Below are positions 58,232 to 64,000 of a stretch of DNA of 64,000 nt, in pieces. The DNA is from Gigaspora rosea. Its lineage: Eukaryota; Glomeromycota; Glomeromycetes; Diversisporales; Gigasporaceae. Location of the stretch: NCBI GenBank assembly GCA_003550325.1, contig QKWP01002057.1:1-64000 (forward strand), in the 5' to 3' direction. A model generated the notes under the pieces. The model searched no databases. It saw nothing but the letters and a program-made list of their open reading frames with translations, and was not told the DNA's origin. Within the stretch, counting starts at the first letter, position 1. Every line of letters begins with the position of its first letter. Position numbers and translations under genes: made by a program.

Positions 58232-59534
58232 GATTACTCGATTCCTTCTCTTTATTTTTTATTTTTATTTGTATTTTTTTTTTTTTTTTTAAAAAAAGAT
58301 GGGGTTCAAATAAAACAAAATCGGTAAGTAGCTAACTTTCACGCATATATAATTTTGTTTATCAACTATTTTTAGTAATTTTAATTGATAAGCCGTTGTT
58401 CAGTAATTCTTACTTCACTACTTTAGGAAATTTTGAATTCTTGTGTTCCTGAAATACAATAGTCCAAACAACGTTAGTAGAAATTTGCGGTCAGCAGGCC
58501 TTTCAATTTTGATATATACTGTATAAATATCTGTATATATATAGTAATTGAATCTACTGCCATATCAAGCAGATTTATTATACGTATATACAGGTTGTTT
58601 TTGAGCTCAATTCCTTATCTATAGTTTTTTCTTGCGTTATTAATAAATAAGGCATAATATTGTTTTTATGAGAGAAAAATAACATTTCCTACTTTATCTT
58701 ATATATCAGATATTTTATAAAAAAACGGCTGAAATTTATTAAGTCTTCTACAGGACAACAATAAGCATACAATTTTATCATAATATTGTTTTAGCGATAG
58801 AATTTTAAAGATGACCAGCTTTTGTTTTATGAAATCTCACATGATTTCTTCTAAAATATTGTGGCTTTTTTTTTTATTAAAAAATTTAGAACTGCATGTC
58901 TGATAATGTTGCAGAAGCATGGACGAATATCAGATGTTCTCAATATTTACCTCAGTAATCTTGTGTCACGTTTGTTGGCATATTTTTCTCATTGCAATAA
59001 CCATTTTCATCCTCCATTGGATTGGTGAGCTCTTCACATTATTTAATTGGTGATCTACTAATTATATTAGTTATATTAGTTGATGACTTTATATGGTGTG
59101 GTTGTGATGGTCCAAGAATCAGAGTTTAATACCAACGATTTCTACGAGAAGCCATTTATTAAAAACTAAAATGAGAAAAACATTCGATTTTATTAATAAA
59201 AAATATTACGGTTTGTAATCAATGGTACATATATTAATTTTAATTATTACAAATTAAAAAATGAATTATTAATTTAAACAAGAAATTAATAATTGAAGTA
59301 TCCAAAATGTATAGAAAATCTTTATCGAAGATTGCAATTAATAATTGAATTATTCAATATGTATAAAAAGTCTTATTCTAAAATTCCAATATTTGCATAT
59401 TTTTAATCGTTATGAAAATCATCGAGCGCACCATTACTTTAATACAGTATATTGAGTTGAATATGTTTTTAAAAGCTATGTATCATATTTTTCGGCAGAT
59501 TTTGAATATATAAAATTTCTATATATGTTGAAAC
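58232..59534. other. Intergenic sequence upstream of the acyltransferase gene
   Basis: AT-rich with a poly-T/A run at about 58274-58297. The promoter of the minus-strand acyltransferase gene should lie near its start. Nothing else is supported. Confidence 0.5.
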
Positions 59535-60445
59535 CAGCATAACGGGCTTTATTATGATTGGTTGATTTTGAAGATCATCTTATCATATTAAAGTCTTATT
59601 AAAGTAACGATTTGCTGTCACAAGAATGGAACGGGTGCCACGAATACGAATCGGGCGAAGGTAAGACAAAAAAAATTTGAAAGCTCAAGCTTTACTTTAT
59701 ATACCGTCAAAGTAATTCGGTAAACCGCGAGGTAATTCGGAAGTTAGTTGAGAGGTATGTCTAGAAGTTTCTATTTAACCAATATAACTTACAGTATATA
59801 AAACTTGGTGAAATGACAGTAAATTTAAAAGGTTTACATCGCTAATCTATTTTATTTATAACTTATTTATTATTCTAAAGACAGACACGTACGGCCAGTA
59901 AAATAGCTTAGTGACATGAAGCAATGAAAATATAAGCTTGCGAACTTGTAAGAGATTAAAACATAGTATTGTATCTAAGAATATTAAAGCGTAGTGTTAC
60001 GTCTAAGAATTTAAAGCGTAGTTACGTCTAAGAATATTTAAGCGTGGTATTACGTTTAATTTAGGATTAAGGTTAAATTCGTTTTGTATTAATTAACTGT
60101 TATTATATACAATTAAAATTTGGTATAATTTTGTATTGTCTCTTATAATAAATGTTTCATTTTTTTTTGTGTTTATTATTATTTTTATTTTTTTAAATAA
60201 GATCTTGGATTATATGATTCTATTTGTATCGGGATTATGATCTTAGACTCTGGGTTGTTAAATTTCATAGTAATGTATTTATTAATACAAATTAATTCTA
60301 TACAGTATTGAATATTTAGTCGTTACGGTAATTAGTTTCGTATAAAATATTGCCTTGCGAATAATTTGATTAACCAATGATATTTTTGCAATATCACGGG
60401 ATGATCTACAAAATCAGCCAATTACAATGAAAGCCCGCTATGCTG
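59535..60445. mobile_element. hAT-like element, 911 bp, with TTGAAACC flanks
   Basis: Left CAGCATAACGGGCTTTATTA and right complement CAGCATAGCGGGCTTTCATT are paired for about 45 bp, extending over GATTGG.TGATTTTG.AGATCATC. TTGAAAC(C) lies on both sides (59528-59535 and 60446-60453); the left copy shares its last C with the terminus. Internal short repeats (about 59960-60060) read TCTAAGAATATTAAAGCGTAGT. No transposase seen. Confidence 0.75.
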
Positions 60446-60453
60446 TTGAAACC

Positions 60454-61678
60454 CCCCATTTTTGGGGTTAAAGTTATCAAACCCTAATTTAACTAGGAAA
60501 ATTCCAAATCCACTTAAATCCACCAACAACATACATATGATAAATCAACCCCAAAATGCTGGTTTTGTACAATAATTCCGAATCCACTTAGATTCCGATT
60601 ATATCTATCATTACTTTCTATGCATTTGGATAATTTATTAAATTAATCGCCTTATTAATAATTTGAGTGAGTGATGGAAAGGAAAACCCTGTCATTCATT
60701 ATCATCGCAGTGATATTTACTCAATTTTTGCAGGGGTAGATATCATTGCGATGATGAGTGAAATGATTCCCTTTGTTAAATATCTCAACGGTATGTAATA
60801 CTTATTTTCATAGTTAATTTTTAAAATCGTTGAATTTATTGTTCAAAAGACTATTCTATCGACATCATCCAATCAAATTTCTGGTCCATGTCAAACAGAT
60901 TATTTTTTTAAAAAAAAAAAACGCTTCGCAATAACACAATAACATTGGACAAAAAATAGACCAAATAGACCATATAAGACCGAAATAACGCCCACCTGTG
61001 ACTTGCACGTTATTTTGGGGTACGTACGCCCATGGGCGTTGTTTCGAAATAAGGTTAATTTTTCTGAAACACTATATCATTTGGCGCAACAATAAATGCG
61101 AGGATACGCGATTAGTTCAAGACCATGTAACTAACTATTTTTGAAGATCCCGATTCTCAAAATAATACTCATGAGCGTTATTTTGAAAATGACCTTATAT
61201 AACATAATTACATGTCCCATCGCATTTAAAGGAATATGATAGATCAACTTACTAGACAATTAGCAATCACTTGACAAACATAACCAATATTCACTATGAA
61301 ATTTAGCTATTGTATATACAGTACCACTTTTATTTTATTATTAAAAAGGTGCCAAATAAGCAAATTAGGATAAGGACACTATAAAACATCAACTTTTTAC
61401 TAAATTTATGATAATGTTACACAAAAATGATCAATTTTTATTGGCTTATGAATGTAGATCAGCGCCAAACTTTTGATTTATATATAAAACAACAGTTTAA
61501 ACTCTTATAACACTGTGAAAAATAAATATAAAAGAAAATCCTCTTTCAGAAATGTAGTTTGGGTTACAAACTATCAATTTGGAAGAGGGTTTTTTGATTT
61601 AATAATTTTTTGTCAAGTTATACTATTTTTAAAACAACTAATAAAATTGGATATCTTAAGCTAACCTGCACTGTAATA
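60454..61678. other. Intergenic sequence
   Basis: No supportable gene. A GGGCGTTATTTTG / CGTTATTTTGGGG inverted motif recurs near 60990-61180. A hairpin-like stretch lies at 61540-61600 (TCCTCTTTCAGAAATG..., GAAGAGGG). Confidence 0.45.
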
Positions 61679-62115
61679 GGGTTCCAAGCTCTGACCCGGA
61701 TAACCGTAAAACCGATAACCCGACCCGAAAAAATTACTATCTGGGTCATATTTTTGACAAACTGGTTTAAATATATAAATGGGTCATCCGTCAATAGATG
61801 GGTCATCCGTCAATAAACGGGTCACTCGTCAATAAACGGGTCACCCGTCAATAAGTCATAGGAGAAAATGCTTCTTTATACGAAATTTCTTTAAAATTAT
61901 GTATTTAGTTGTATTGTTGACTTACCTCGCTAATCAGTTATCCGGGTTACCCGAACATAACCGGGTGACCCATTTTATTCGAATAACCGGATCACCGATT
62001 ACAACTGGGTGACCCGTTTTAATTAGGTAACCGGGTTTAGTTTCGGGTACCCAGTTGGAAAAGATAATTAACCCGACGGGTCACAAATAGGGATTTTCAA
62101 ACCGGTTTGGAACCC
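61679..62115. mobile_element. TA-flanked element with GGGTTCCAA termini and GGGTCA motifs (437 bp)
   Basis: Left GGGTTCCAAGCTCTGACCC and right complement GGGTTCCAAACCGGTTTGA, flanked by TA (61677-61678 and 62116-62117). The interior is rich in TGACCCG/CGGGTCA and AACCGGGT words and holds four 19-bp tandem units at 61785-61860. Confidence 0.8.
61785..61860 (+). repeat. Four 19-bp tandem units
   Basis: Units GGGTCATCCGTCAATAGAT, GGGTCATCCGTCAATAAAC, GGGTCACTCGTCAATAAAC and GGGTCACCCGTCAATAAGT follow each other without gaps. Confidence 0.9.
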
Positions 62116-62582
62116 TAATAGGTAATATTAAATATTAGCAAAATAAACTTATTTTTAATAAAAGTTGACTGAAATAATACATATAGAAAATTAAAAAAAA
62201 ATTTTTAAATTTCTGTACAAAATTGTGCCACAAATTGTTTTTTAAAAATATCTTATTAACTAGTAATTAGATTTTAACATTTTGGTACTGTTTGAACTGT
62301 TTTATCAAGAGAATCAAGATTATTAAATTTGAACCTCTAGTTGACAAGATTATTTAATATTTATAAAATTTATTTAAATGCGATTTTTTTGTAATCTAGT
62401 AATTAAAACTCAATAATTTTGGTACTGTTCAATTTATTTTAATGTAGAGTATCTGGTATGCCAAAAAAAATTTGGCATGCTACAAGGTATGTTTTTTATC
62501 AAAATTTGTACTATAGTAACCAAAAGCATACTACAATATTATCAGAGTTGTCATATTTACTATGTTTGTTCTATTGGCAAAT

Positions 62583-63124
62583 TTACAAAATTTATGCAGT
62601 ATTTGGTCTATCACTGGTCTATCATGCATTGTTTTGTGTATTCTTATTAGCCCATATTGCAAATCATAACTGTTTATAGGGGATCGCTAAAGCCTTGTAC
62701 CCACGTGACTTTTGAAATTTTAGTTATAATTAGGGTTAGGGTTAGTTTACCGTTAGGAGAGGGTATATATATAGGCAAAATTGCCTTCTCTACATTTTTT
62801 ATTAATGCGCCAAATCGGGTTTAGACTATTGTTATTATATCTTTGCGTTTTTTTTGATTTTGACTTCTTTGTGTAAACAAAATTTCATGATTCTGATTGG
62901 CTGATATACATATAAAAAGTCACATGCATACAAGACTTTAGCGGACCCCTGTTTATAGCTACCAAATTGTCGATCACGTTAAATCTATTGACTCAGGATG
63001 CGTCAATGAGTTTGACGTGATCAAGCTATAAACAGTTATGATCTGCAATATGGGCCAATAAGAATATACAAAACAATATATAATAGACCGGTGATAGACC
63101 AAATACTGCATAAATTTTGTAAAT
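62583..63124. repeat. Foldback element interrupted by a MULE-like MITE
   Basis: The left arm 62583-62679 (TATGCAGTATTTGGTCTATC, CCCATATTGCAAATCATAAC) pairs with the right arm 63026-63124 (its inverse). An inner pair GATCACGT / ACGTGATC lies in the loop. The MITE 62680-62948 was inserted at the end of the left arm. Confidence 0.8.
62680..62948. mobile_element. MULE-like MITE with 10-bp target duplication CTGTTTATAG (269 bp)
   Basis: It starts GGGATCGCTAAAGCCTTGTA and ends TACAAGACTTTAGCGGACCC. CTGTTTATAG occurs at 62670-62679 and 62949-62958. A 9-11-bp duplication points to the Mutator superfamily. Related copy at 22331-22621. Confidence 0.85.
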
Positions 63125-63805
63125 TCGCGGATATGTATTTTTCTATTGTAAATTTTTAGTATTAAACTTCACTAATTAAATATAAAAATAATTCAAATTT
63201 ATTACTTTACTAATGGTCTAATAATATATGTTTTAATAATTGCAAATTATTAATAAAAAATTTTTTTTATATAAAGACAAAAAATTAAACATTTGGGGCA
63301 GTGTCAACTAAAACAAGACTTATGGCTTTTTTTTTATTTTGAGAAAATCATATTTAAAATTTTGTGTAACAATAACAATGATGATCTATTATTAGTATAA
63401 CCTGTTGGATTGACATTTGTTAGCCAATCACATAAATCCATTTCTATAACTCTGCAACAAGGATTGACAACCGGATATCCAAATTCTAATTTTATTAAAT
63501 TATGTTTAATCGTATATGGCATTTCAAAAAGTAAGCATAGTAAAAATTTTACTATATAAATCAATGCTTTAAATATCAAATTATATAAAAAAATTTCTGC
63601 TTTATATGATAGTATAGTTAACTCATTTTTGCAAAAAATGCTATAAGCCTTGTTTTAGTTAACGCTACCTATTTGTTCTATTGTTCTATTTGCCAACTCT
63701 GAATATTATTATTAATAGCAGGGCTATTTATTATCTAATTTTTTTTATTAGAAACGTATCTTCTTTAATTTTTTTCGTAATATATAAAAATATCAGATTC
63801 TTATA
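63125..63805. other. AT-rich sequence with an 81-codon minus-strand ORF
   Basis: The minus-strand ORF at 63334-63579 contains a short Cys-rich segment (NPCCRVIEMDLCDWL) but no domain I recognise. It has no visible neighbouring exon. Treated as unassigned. Confidence 0.3.
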
Positions 63806-63982
63806 TAGTTAATTTTTTCTATTCCAAACTGATGGTTTTTACTATATAAAAATTTAAAAAAGTTCAGTTCTCAAAAATTTATATATGGCTGCTTCGAACT
63901 TTATAATAAAATTTACAAATGTTCTAGAAGATTTTGTTCAGTTTAAAGAGAATATATCAGATTAGAGAAAGACAACTGTTTA
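63806..63982. mobile_element. MITE related to 35753-35958, copy 2
   Basis: Shares ATATATGGCTGCTTCGAACTT, ACAAATGTTCTAGAAGATTT and a terminal CAGATTAGAGAAAGACAACTG with 35753-35958, in the same orientation. The left terminus is decayed. Confidence 0.65.
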
Positions 63983-64000
63983 TAATTTTAACTTTTCTTT

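Noticed and set aside
62458..62679. 73-codon hydrophobic ORF
   Set aside because: It coincides with one arm of the 62583-63124 foldback and ends at the MITE insertion point.
1..64000. CRISPR array, bacterial operons, phage genes
   Set aside because: Repeats have no regular spacer structure, and the genes have introns and eukaryotic domains.

Overview
The window reads as nuclear DNA of an AT-rich, repeat-laden, intron-bearing fungus. The best fit is an arbuscular mycorrhizal (Glomeromycotina) genome such as Rhizophagus. That is inferred from very high A+T, short GT-AG introns, two BTB-BACK-TLDc proteins, a broken F-box/leucine-rich-repeat gene with LCKNT-type repeats, Fanzor/TnpB remnants, a DDE-nuclease-like ORF and a dense set of short inverted-repeat transposons. 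No bacterial features, CRISPR array, rRNA or convincing tRNA was seen.

Layout. 1-11.6 kb is mostly transposon debris: a TA-flanked foldback element inside a tandem array (0.2-1.2 kb), a DDE-nuclease-like ORF interrupted by one in-frame TGA (4.0-5.9 kb) and a TA-flanked MITE (6.1-6.7 kb). 11.6-14.6 kb holds a two-exon BTB-TLDc gene on the minus strand with a Fanzor remnant upstream. 15-24.6 kb is a transposon graveyard whose centre is a nested 3.4-kb structure (18523-21905) containing an approximately 840-bp palindrome, an inner element with a TTAGGG-like patch and a small hAT-type MITE. 24.6-27 kb mirrors the first BTB locus on the plus strand: Fanzor remnant, then a second BTB-TLDc gene. 27.1-29.8 kb is a six-exon EngB/YsxC-type GTPase gene (minus strand) with a MITE in one intron and foldback repeats in another. 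30.7-34.0 kb is a decayed F-box/LRR gene split by a MITE. 34.1-47.8 kb is almost all repeats, including a 1.9-kb direct duplication that meets a single N and may be an assembly artefact.

The best-preserved part is 47.8-58.2 kb. An 18-exon gene (47826-55741, about 2039 residues) encodes two EH domains, coiled coils, a proline-rich minisatellite region, a WH2 motif, two SH3 domains, RhoGEF (DH), PH and C2: an intersectin-like scaffold with a Pan1-like front half, expected to couple endocytosis to actin assembly through a Rho-family GTPase. It converges on a three-exon glycerol-3-phosphate/DHAP acyltransferase gene (56031-58231, minus strand). 58.2-64 kb is again repeats, including an element with an 8-bp and one with a 10-bp target duplication.

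The exon chains were joined by hand from splice sites and phase. For all four intact multi-exon genes the summed exon length is an exact multiple of three, and domain motifs continue across every junction. Sequence identities and family assignments are by eye; no database search was run.
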